Assembly (NCBI GenBank): GCA_039934475.1
Contig: JBDTMC010000224.1
Span: 1-12,286 of the forward strand
Source of the DNA: JBDTMC01 sp039934475
GTDB lineage: Bacteria; Acidobacteriota; Terriglobia; Bryobacterales; Bryobacteraceae
Direction of reading: 5' to 3'
DNA: 12,286 nt
In this document: one piece after another, positions 1 through 5,408 of the stretch
Layout: each line of letters begins with the position of its first letter
Position numbering within the stretch: position 1 is the first letter of the stretch
The notes under the pieces: model-generated
Databases searched by the model: none
What the model was told of the DNA's origin: nothing
What the model saw: only the letters and a program-made list of their open reading frames with translations
Translations under genes and position numbers: made by a program

Positions 1-53
1 TGTACGGGGCGGCGGTTCTGAAGAACAGCTTCGGAATCAACGTCATCAGCTAG
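1..53 (+). CDS. C-terminal end of probable phage major capsid protein (partial)
   Basis: Reading from base 3, an open frame gives 16 residues ending NSFGINVIS before TAG at 51-53; the rest lies outside the window. The start of this peptide (YGAAVLKN) and its ending in a short hydrophobic strand resemble the C-termini of HK97-fold major capsid proteins, where a final strand follows a conserved Tyr-Gly. The position supports this: neck, terminator, tail tube and tape measure genes follow in the usual capsid-to-tail order. The call rests mainly on synteny because so little sequence is visible. A different head gene is possible. Confidence 0.5.
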   Translation, partial: YGAAVLKNSFGINVIS

Positions 54-71
54 ATCGGGCGAATTGAATGG

Positions 72-109
72 AGGGAGCGGCCAGGGGTGCCGCTCCCTGG
101 CCTGTTTTA
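72..109 (+). terminator. Two alternative hairpins after the capsid gene; possible attenuator/partial terminator
   Basis: Hairpin A pairs 72-81 with 89-98 (10 perfect bp, 7-base loop). Hairpin B pairs 79-86 with 95-102 (8 perfect bp plus a G87-T94 wobble) and runs directly into TGTTTTA (103-109), the layout of an intrinsic terminator. They share bases 79-81 and 95-98, so only one can form at a time. The element starts 18 bases after the capsid stop and ends just before the next ribosome binding site (GGAGG, 111-115). A partial terminator here would let the capsid gene be expressed above the connector and tail genes. The pairing is seen; the regulatory role is inferred. Confidence 0.45.
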
Positions 110-120
110 CGGAGGAAATT

Positions 121-453
121 ATGGATATGAAAAGTTATTACCGGCGAATCCGCGAGGTGGAAGCCAGCATCGCGGGGAAGGATGCCGTAGTTGTCAGCGA
201 GGAGACGGCCGATGGCGGTCGAGCCGGAATCGTCAGTGAGGCGCCGAAAGGTGTTGCGGCGAGGTGGGTGGCGGAGGGCCGGGCGCGGCTGGCTTCAGAC
301 AGTGAAGCAAAAGACTATGTGGCGACCATCAGGGAGCGCCATCAACAGGCCGAGGAGGCCCGACGGCGAGCGAAGCCTTCTCTGGCGGTGCTAACGGCGG
401 AGGACTTGCAGACCTTGCGCGGCTCTTTTAAGTTAGACCGGCAGTCAAAGTGA
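121..453 (+). CDS. Small conserved-type phage head protein of unknown function (110 aa)
   Basis: I do not recognise a named family. The start ATG at 121 is chosen because GGAGG (111-115) lies 5 bases upstream; a second in-frame ATG is at 127, and an upstream TTG at 64 would run through the hairpin element and is unlikely. The protein is highly charged, rich in Ala, Arg and Glu, and predicted mostly helical, especially residues 45-85, with no membrane segment or signal peptide. It lies between the capsid and connector genes, where head-decoration, capsid-processing or head-completion proteins are normally found, so a small accessory head protein is the likeliest role. That is inference from position only. 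Confidence 0.6.
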   Translation: MDMKSYYRRIREVEASIAGKDAVVVSEETADGGRAGIVSEAPKGVAARWVAEGRARLASDSEAKDYVATIRERHQQAEEARRRAKPSLAVLTAEDLQTLRGSFKLDRQSK

Positions 454-466
454 GCGGGAGGGAATA

Positions 467-1237
467 ATGTCGCTATTCGTTGACGGCAATATCTCAACCA
501 TAGAGCAACTTCGGGCTTACGACTCCAGCATCCTGACCGTATCGAACGTCGAGCAGATTGACCTGGAGGCCAAACTGCAGCTTGCACAAGTGGAGTTGGG
601 AGCGGAAATCCAGGAGGTGTTTGCGCGCGATAGTCCTCTGTATGGCTCAGAGATTACTCCGGCCACCCTGAACTTGGGCCCGATAGTGGTAACCGAACCC
701 CTAAGGCAGTGGCACTGTGTTCGGACTCTTTCTCTTGTCTATCGGGATGCGTACTTTAGCCAGATCAATGACAGATATTATGGGCGCTGGCAGGAATATT
801 TGCAGCTGGATGGGCGGCTGTCGGCACTGCTCCTCGGCACAGGAATCGGTATCACTAGCGATCCGTTAGCCAGACCAGCCAGCCCTGTGATCACGCTAAG
901 CGAGGGATCCAACAGTCCGGCGATCTACTATTTCCGAGTCGCATGGGTCAATTCGGCAGGACAGGAGGGGCAGGGCAGTCTGGTTACGCCCCTCATCGCG
1001 GAGCAGTTTCACACTCTCTCCGTCGCGCCTCCTGCACCACCTGCGAATGCCGTCTCCTGGAATCTGTATGTGGGAGCTTCCGACACGTCTGTGACCAGGC
1101 AGAACAGTGGAGCCCTGGACCTTGACTCGACTTGGCAACTGCTGGCGGAGGGACTTCAGACCTCCGGGCCACCGGCAAACGAAGGCCAGCAGCCCGACTA
1201 CTACTTCCGCATTAGAAAGGTCCGGCAGAGAGGCTAG
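467..1237 (+). CDS. Putative neck/connector protein with C-terminal FN3/Ig-like domain (256 aa)
   Basis: ATG at 467 is preceded by GGGAGGG (456-462). Residues 1-125 form a helix-rich domain (helices near 28-52 and 80-115, the latter with RDAYFSQINDRYY) that could be a gp6/gp15-type head-tail connector. Residues 140-250 look like a beta-sandwich: YYFRVAWVNSAGQEG at about 154-168, SWNLYVG at 197-203, WQLLAEG at 223-229, and YYFR at 245-248. The same order of motifs occurs at residues 770-868 of the 1304-aa tail protein encoded at 5409-9323, so the two share a homologous module. Connector function is inferred from position between head and tail genes; the module homology is visible by eye. It ends 4 bases before the next gene. 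Confidence 0.6.
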   Translation: MSLFVDGNISTIEQLRAYDSSILTVSNVEQIDLEAKLQLAQVELGAEIQEVFARDSPLYGSEITPATLNLGPIVVTEPLRQWHCVRTLSLVYRDAYFSQINDRYYGRWQEYLQLDGRLSALLLGTGIGITSDPLARPASPVITLSEGSNSPAIYYFRVAWVNSAGQEGQGSLVTPLIAEQFHTLSVAPPAPPANAVSWNLYVGASDTSVTRQNSGALDLDSTWQLLAEGLQTSGPPANEGQQPDYYFRIRKVRQRG

Positions 1238-1241
1238 AACG

Positions 1242-1739
1242 ATGGCACAGACGGCAAGTCAAGTACGAGGAAAGCTGGTAAGTCTGCTAGGCGGACCTGC
1301 GGGGCTGCCGCTACAGATTGGTCAGTTGGCGACGGCGACCGGAGTTGCACTTGCGCCGATCCCGCTGGAACAAGTCATGGCGCAATGCGTGGCCTTGGAG
1401 ATGGCTGAGCGGGCCGGTAAGATCGCCTACCCAATTGTGTACGTGTATGCCACGCGGATTGAGAATCAGCTGAAGGAAAAATTCAGGACGTTCTCAGGGA
1501 TCGTAGAGGTGACCACGGAAGTTCGAGTAACAAACGAGCACCTGAACGATCTGGAGCGCGACCTGCAGCTCTATCTAGAGGCAATTACAGGAGTGCTAGA
1601 CGAGAATAGGGGAAATTGGGGTGGGGGGATGTTCTATTCCGGAAAGTACACAGTTACGATGGCCGCAGCAAAGAGCGGCGGCCGGAACTTCGTGCAGACG
1701 GCAAAAGTAATATGCGAAGTCGATATGAGTATTAAGTAG
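1242..1739 (+). CDS. Putative tail terminator / head-tail joining protein (165 aa)
   Basis: The true start is ATG 1242: GAGAGG (1228-1233) lies 8 bases upstream and the previous gene stops at 1237. The open frame extends back to 1107, but only through the preceding gene. Residues 63-70 (YPIVYVYA), then a strand-rich stretch at 82-96, a helix at 98-118 and a final strand pair (residues 130-163) give the alternating alpha/beta pattern expected of tail terminators (lambda gpU, HK97 gp10, SPP1 gp17 class), and the length fits. It sits directly before the tail tube gene, where terminators normally lie. No diagnostic motif is visible, so another neck protein remains possible. Confidence 0.5.
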   Translation: MAQTASQVRGKLVSLLGGPAGLPLQIGQLATATGVALAPIPLEQVMAQCVALEMAERAGKIAYPIVYVYATRIENQLKEKFRTFSGIVEVTTEVRVTNEHLNDLERDLQLYLEAITGVLDENRGNWGGGMFYSGKYTVTMAAAKSGGRNFVQTAKVICEVDMSIK

Positions 1740-1746
1740 GTGAGCA

Positions 1747-2919
1747 ATGGCGTGTTATATTTCATCTAACGACAATCGGTTTTATGCCGCCGTCGAGGCG
1801 AGCTACGGAAAAGTGCCGGCAATTACCGCGGGCAACTACTTCTCCGGGATCAAACTCAGCGCGAAACAGCGGGCACAGCCTGTAGACCGAAGGGACAAGA
1901 CGGGAACCCGCTCATTCGTGGGTTTGCCAGCACGGTTGCGTCGCGAAACCTCTTTTGAAGTTAAGAGCTATTTGAGCGCGTGGACCAACCCAGCACAGGC
2001 GCCTCCGCTTGACCCATTCTTGCAGGGAGCGCTGGGCGGAGCGCCGCTTTCGTTTGCCGGAGGAATACTGGCAGGCAACAGTGACAGCAGGACACTAAGG
2101 TTCGCGGCGGCTCACAATCTTGCGTCCGGGCAAGCTGTCACTTTTGGCGGTGAGATCCGTTTTGTAGCGACAGTTATCAACACCACCAGCGTGCAGTTGA
2201 ATGCGCCACTTACAATTTTGCCGTCCGCAGGATCACCGATCGGGCCGGCAGTTACCTACCCGCCGGCCACTGCCTTGCGGGGCGTCAGCGTTTTCGACTA
2301 CTGGGGGCCCGCAAATGCCGTGCAGCGAATCGTGTCGGGTGCGGCGGTCGATGAGATGCGAGTGAAGATTAATGGGGATTTTCATGAACTACGGTTCAAA
2401 GGTCCGGCTCGCGACATCGTTGACAGTGCAAGCTTTGAAAGTGGTCTCGGTGGACTGACCTCGTATCCTACGGAGCCAACACCGGGCGACTTAGACTACT
2501 CGATTGTTCCCGGAAACCTCGGCCAGGTCTGGTTGGGCACGAATCCCGATCAGTTCTACACCATCACCGAGGGTGAGGTGGTACTCGCCAATGACATCGA
2601 GACTCGCAATCGCGATTTCGGAAGCGATCTGCCGTTCTGCATCGTGCCTGGTCAAAGATCAGTCACGGTGAACTTTGCCCTTTACGAACAAGGCGCCAAT
2701 CAGACCAAGGAACTGTACCAGGCGGCCCGGCAGAGGTCTCCGATCAGCGTAATGCTTCAACTGGGTGAGCAACCGGGACAGATGATGGGCATATATCTGA
2801 AGAGCGTAGTGCCCGAAGTACCGGAGTATGACGACAGCGAGCGGCGTTTGCAATGGCGTTTCACCGACTCTCGTGCGCAGGGGACTTTCAACGACGAGAT
2901 CATGATTGCGTTTGGGTAA
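1747..2919 (+). CDS. Major tail tube protein with inserted domain (390 aa)
   Basis: ATG 1747 follows the previous stop by 7 bases, with AGGTGAG as ribosome binding site. Siphovirus tail tube proteins are usually 150-250 aa, so this one is long. Residues 1-95 and about 190-390 look like the tube fold, with a C-terminal part rich in strands and ending WRFTDSRAQGTFNDEIMIAF. Residues about 105-178 look like a separate beta domain inserted between them (AAHNLASGQAVTFGG, then VATVINTTSVQLNAPL), which would project outward from the tube. Position before the chaperone and tape measure genes is the standard place for the tube gene. The tube assignment is fairly confident; the inserted domain boundary is my estimate. 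Confidence 0.7.
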   Translation: MACYISSNDNRFYAAVEASYGKVPAITAGNYFSGIKLSAKQRAQPVDRRDKTGTRSFVGLPARLRRETSFEVKSYLSAWTNPAQAPPLDPFLQGALGGAPLSFAGGILAGNSDSRTLRFAAAHNLASGQAVTFGGEIRFVATVINTTSVQLNAPLTILPSAGSPIGPAVTYPPATALRGVSVFDYWGPANAVQRIVSGAAVDEMRVKINGDFHELRFKGPARDIVDSASFESGLGGLTSYPTEPTPGDLDYSIVPGNLGQVWLGTNPDQFYTITEGEVVLANDIETRNRDFGSDLPFCIVPGQRSVTVNFALYEQGANQTKELYQAARQRSPISVMLQLGEQPGQMMGIYLKSVVPEVPEYDDSERRLQWRFTDSRAQGTFNDEIMIAFG

Positions 2920-2923
2920 CTCT

Positions 2924-3289
2924 ATGGACTACGAAAGCATGGTGCGCCTGGAGAGTAAGTGCGCCGAGGGCGTCTCATTCCAGATCCTAAGGATGTCGTT
3001 TGGACGAAGACTTGAGTTGATCAGACAAGTACGCGAGCTCAGCCGGAAACTGGAGTTTCTACGCACTAGCGACGGCATCGAGGACCGGCTTGAATCGAGC
3101 TTATTGGCAGGCCAGATAGACACACTTTACCTTGAGTGGGGATTGTCAAGCGTGGATGGCCTCGTGCTGGACGGTGTTCCAGCGACGATAGCCGAGGTGA
3201 TTTCGAAGGGACCGGAAGAACTTTGTCGCGAGATTCTCGATGCGATTCGCAAGGAGTGCAGCCTAAGCGAGGACGAGCGAAAAAACTGA
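2924..3289 (+). CDS. Tail assembly chaperone, short (G-type) product (121 aa)
   Basis: This is the zero-frame product of a gene with a programmed frameshift. ATG 2924 lies 4 bases after the tube stop; GGGTAA upstream is a weak ribosome binding site, so translation may be coupled to the tube gene. The protein is helical: residues 28-50 (RRLELIRQVRELSRKLEFL), 52-74 ending in YLEWGL, and 82-112 (ATIAEVISKGPEELCREILD). It ends ERKN-stop. In the lambda family, G and the fusion GT bind the tape measure and recruit tube subunits; neither is kept in the virion. The evidence is position between tube and tape measure, size, and the slippery site at the last codons. No motif alone would identify it. Confidence 0.8.
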   Translation: MDYESMVRLESKCAEGVSFQILRMSFGRRLELIRQVRELSRKLEFLRTSDGIEDRLESSLLAGQIDTLYLEWGLSSVDGLVLDGVPATIAEVISKGPEELCREILDAIRKECSLSEDERKN

Positions 3290-3618
3290 TTCTCGCCTTC
3301 CATTTCTATCGCCGGAATCCAGCCGGATGGAGGTGCGAGCCGTGTCGTAAAAGCCGGCTGGAGGAGCGTCGCCGCTGTGGGTTCGTGAAATCTTTGCCCG
3401 TTAGCAACTCGCGAATTGTATGGGCAGGCGGCGGTGCCATGTCTACCGATTGTCCAGTGTCGGCGATTACGGGCGAGAGTATTGCGTTGCTCGAAGAGTA
3501 TGCAGCGTGGAAGGTGCTCAGGGGTGGCGCCTCGCCGCGCAACTTGCCGGCGAAAGTCGTGGATGCTCTTCAGGTACTGGAAGTGGAGTTAATAGGGGAG
3601 GACAGAAATGAGAACTAA
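2924..3618 (+). CDS. Tail assembly chaperone, frameshifted (GT-type) product, about 231 aa
   Basis: A -1 slip on A AAA AAC (3280-3286) joins zero-frame residues 1-121 to 110 further residues read from CTG 3286 to TAA 3618. The extension starts LILAFHFYRR and contains C-x2-C-x10-C (fusion residues 138, 141, 152) plus a fourth Cys at 177, which could be a small zinc-binding fold, followed by two helices (about 180-197 and 208-222). The -1 frame between 3286 and 3439 has no start codon with a good ribosome binding site, so a fusion is the simplest reading. An internal start at ATG 3439 would give only the last 59 residues. In known systems the T part contacts the tube protein while G coats the tape measure. 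Confidence 0.8.
3280..3362 (+). promoter_or_regulatory. Programmed -1 frameshift signal: A AAA AAC heptamer plus H-type pseudoknot
   Basis: In frame the codons read CGA AAA AAC TGA, so the heptamer A AAA AAC (3280-3286) has the X XXY YYZ form and is followed at once by a stop. After a 5-base spacer, stem 1 pairs 3292-3296 with 3335-3339 and 3297-3303 with 3327-3333 (12 pairs, one G-U, U3334 bulged). Its loop bases 3318-3326 pair perfectly with 3354-3362 (stem 2, 9 bp). Stem 2 abuts stem 1 at 3326/3327, with crossing loops of 14 bases each (3304-3317 and 3340-3353). A GAGGA (3269-3273) just upstream could act as a Shine-Dalgarno-like stimulator. All pairings were read directly from the sequence. 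Confidence 0.85.
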
Positions 3619-4258
3619 TTGGGAAGAGCTTGTGGCGCAAGCGGTTAGCGAGAGAGGTGCTGGCGACAGAGGTGGGCAAGACGTCAATAGAATGATCGAA
3701 GCGGTCACTCGAGACAAGAATGATGGCGCGCGAGTCCTTTCCGCGGTTTCGCGACTTTCGACGGTCAGCCCGGTGGCCGCGTCACAAGCGGCAATATTGC
3801 CGGCTTCGGGCGGTGGCTTACAAGGAATGATTCCGAGTTTAGTTCAGTCGGCAGTGGGGTCGGGCGGTACTGGGGGGAGCGGATTGGCCTCCTCGCTCGG
3901 GTCAACCTTGCTTTCCGGTTTTACCCTGGCCCCGCTTATCTCCGGCTTGCTGAGCTTGTTCGGCGGCGGCGGCGCAGATTCACCGCAGCCTCTACCCAAG
4001 TTCGCCTTGCCCCCTTCGATCGGTCGTCAGGAAGGAATCTCTCGGGCGACCGGGAGTGTGCCGGTCGAGACCTCCTACGGACAGAGCGGACTGTCGCGAG
4101 CAGGGGCTCAGTCGAACCAAACGCCGCCTCAAATCACGATCCAGGTACAGGCGATGGATAGCCGCTCTTTCATGGATCATAGCGAGGCAATCGCTGGCGC
4201 TGTGCGCGAGGCGATGCTGCACTCACATTCTTTGAATGACGTAGTTATGGAGCTTTAG
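3608..4258 (+). CDS. Short tail tape measure protein (216 aa)
   Basis: ATG 3608 has a strong GGGGAGG (3596-3602) 5 bases upstream and overlaps the chaperone fusion by 11 bases. Residues 1-55 are charged and helical; residues 68-122 are Gly/Ser/Leu-rich and hydrophobic (LAPLISGLLSLFGGGG at 107-122), as in the membrane-active region of tape measures; residues 126-170 are a Pro/Gly/Ser linker; residues 174-216 form a compact end with QVQAMDSRSFMDHS and SLNDVVMEL. Tape measures usually run to 500-1500 aa, so this one is among the smallest. At about 0.15 nm per residue it would set a tail near 30 nm. Position after the chaperone and before distal tail genes makes the call; a reduced, partly deleted tape measure is the alternative. 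Confidence 0.65.
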   Translation: MRTNWEELVAQAVSERGAGDRGGQDVNRMIEAVTRDKNDGARVLSAVSRLSTVSPVAASQAAILPASGGGLQGMIPSLVQSAVGSGGTGGSGLASSLGSTLLSGFTLAPLISGLLSLFGGGGADSPQPLPKFALPPSIGRQEGISRATGSVPVETSYGQSGLSRAGAQSNQTPPQITIQVQAMDSRSFMDHSEAIAGAVREAMLHSHSLNDVVMEL

Positions 4259-4260
4259 GC

Positions 4261-4614
4261 GTGGAATTCCCAAAGTTAGGAACAGGAGCGGTGGCGCAGT
4301 ATCCTGCCCAGCGCGGAGTCAGATTTCAGACAGAGGTGTTGCGGTTCATCGATGGCACCGAGCAGCGTTTTCCACAGATGAAAGGGCCTCTTCACCGGTG
4401 GGCTATCTTCCTCGACCTTTTAAACGAGCGGGAAGTTGCGTCAATGCAGGCATTCTTTGTCGCCGCAAAGGGAAGACAAGGTAGTTTCGCCTTTACGGAC
4501 CCTTGGGATGGCTCGTCCTATCCCAATTGCAGCCTGGAGGCCGACGTGTTGGACACCACGTTGTTAGGTGAGATGAATGGCAGCACAAGTCTTGTTATTA
4601 GGGAGAATGTATGA
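4261..4614 (+). CDS. Distal tail protein-like, short paralogue (117 aa)
   Basis: The start is GTG 4261, with GGAG (4249-4252) 8 bases upstream and only 2 bases after the tape measure stop. Residues 2-15 (EFPKLGTGAVAQYP), the DG at 31-32, Trp 47, and GRQGSFAFTDPWDG (71-84) match in order the N-terminal 85 residues of the next gene's product, showing a tandem duplication. The overall pattern, a beta domain ending in Phe-x-Phe-x-Asp-Pro, resembles the distal tail proteins of gene transfer agents and siphophages (DUF2460-like). Residues 90-117 form a short extra strand pair. Likely role: part of the ring closing the tube end above the hub. No enzymatic motif. The family call is by eye. Confidence 0.6.
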   Translation: MEFPKLGTGAVAQYPAQRGVRFQTEVLRFIDGTEQRFPQMKGPLHRWAIFLDLLNEREVASMQAFFVAAKGRQGSFAFTDPWDGSSYPNCSLEADVLDTTLLGEMNGSTSLVIRENV

Positions 4615-5405
4615 CCTACTTCCCTCAATTGATGACCGGCAGCATGAGTCAGTTCCCGGTTCGGCGGCGCAGCAGCCGCCGGACTGTTCTTACGGAGGCA
4701 TTCGACGGAAGTGACATGAAGCTGGCAGACGAGGCAGCGAGCGATGTCGAATGGCGTCTCGAGTTCAAGGGGCTCTCCGGGGATGAATGGCGCGCGCTGG
4801 AAGGACTACACACTTCTGTGCAAGGCCAGCTCAGGACTTTTTTGTTTCTCGATCCGGCAAGCAACTTGCTCGCATGGAGTTCCGGTCTTTCGCACACCGC
4901 CTGGCAACAGGGAGGAGGCCTGCGAGTGACTGAAGGTGTAGCTGATCCGCTTGGTGGGACCGGCGCGTGCAGCATCACAAATTCGTTCCAGGCCCCTCAA
5001 CGTTTACTGCAATCGATTGCTGGTCCCGGATGTTTCCAATACTGCTTGAGCCTTTACGCGTGCGCGCCTGCAGCCGACACCGTTACGTTGGTGCATCGCA
5101 GTGGATCCGAGGAGGCTCAAGTTGAGCTAGTCGTAGGAAATCAGTGGCAGAGGTTCACGCTTAGTTCGCAGCTGACTTCATCAGCCGAAAATGTGGAGTT
5201 TGGGATTGAACTGCAGCCGGGAACGACCGTGCTGGTCTACGGAATCCAAGCCGAGGCCCAGCCGCAAGCAGGCGCATACCGGGAGACTCGAGGGCAGTCG
5301 GGTGTGTATCCCAATGCTCGCTTTACTTCCGATTCGTTCGAGGTGTTGGCCACAGATCCCGAACAGTATGCGTGTGCGATCGCAATAAGAAGCCGAGGTG
5401 AATAG
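4611..5405 (+). CDS. Distal tail protein-like paralogue with C-terminal carbohydrate-binding-like domain (264 aa)
   Basis: ATG 4611 overlaps the previous stop (ATGA), so the pair is probably translationally coupled; GGGAG at 4601-4605 supports the start. Residues 1-85 repeat the previous protein (FPQLMTGSMSQFP at 4-16, DG at 32-33, LRTFLFLDPASN at 74-85). Residues 86-228 are a new domain with the pattern of a jelly-roll carbohydrate-binding module (CBM4/9-like): LLAWSSGL near its start, alternating strands with QWQRFTLSS (178-186), and GIQAEAQPQAGAYRET near its end (211-226). Residues 229-264 return to a strand close to the N-terminal domain. Such fused modules on distal tail proteins (evolved Dit) bind surface polysaccharide, so a host-recognition role is likely but inferred. 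Confidence 0.6.
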   Translation: MTYFPQLMTGSMSQFPVRRRSSRRTVLTEAFDGSDMKLADEAASDVEWRLEFKGLSGDEWRALEGLHTSVQGQLRTFLFLDPASNLLAWSSGLSHTAWQQGGGLRVTEGVADPLGGTGACSITNSFQAPQRLLQSIAGPGCFQYCLSLYACAPAADTVTLVHRSGSEEAQVELVVGNQWQRFTLSSQLTSSAENVEFGIELQPGTTVLVYGIQAEAQPQAGAYRETRGQSGVYPNARFTSDSFEVLATDPEQYACAIAIRSRGE

Positions 5406-5408
5406 ATC

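Noticed and set aside
1107..1241. N-terminal extension of the tail terminator from ATG 1107
   Set aside because: It lies inside the connector gene; ATG 1242 has a proper ribosome binding site and follows the connector stop.
3136..3285. -1 frame upstream of the slip as the start of an independent gene
   Set aside because: It overlaps the well-supported zero frame, has no ribosome binding site, and its Arg/Gly/Ser-rich composition looks like an off-frame shadow.
3286..3618. Chaperone gene broken by a mutation or sequencing error in the A-run
   Set aside because: The break lies exactly at an A AAA AAC heptamer, in the -1 direction, in the one tail gene known for programmed frameshifting, with a pseudoknot at the correct spacing.
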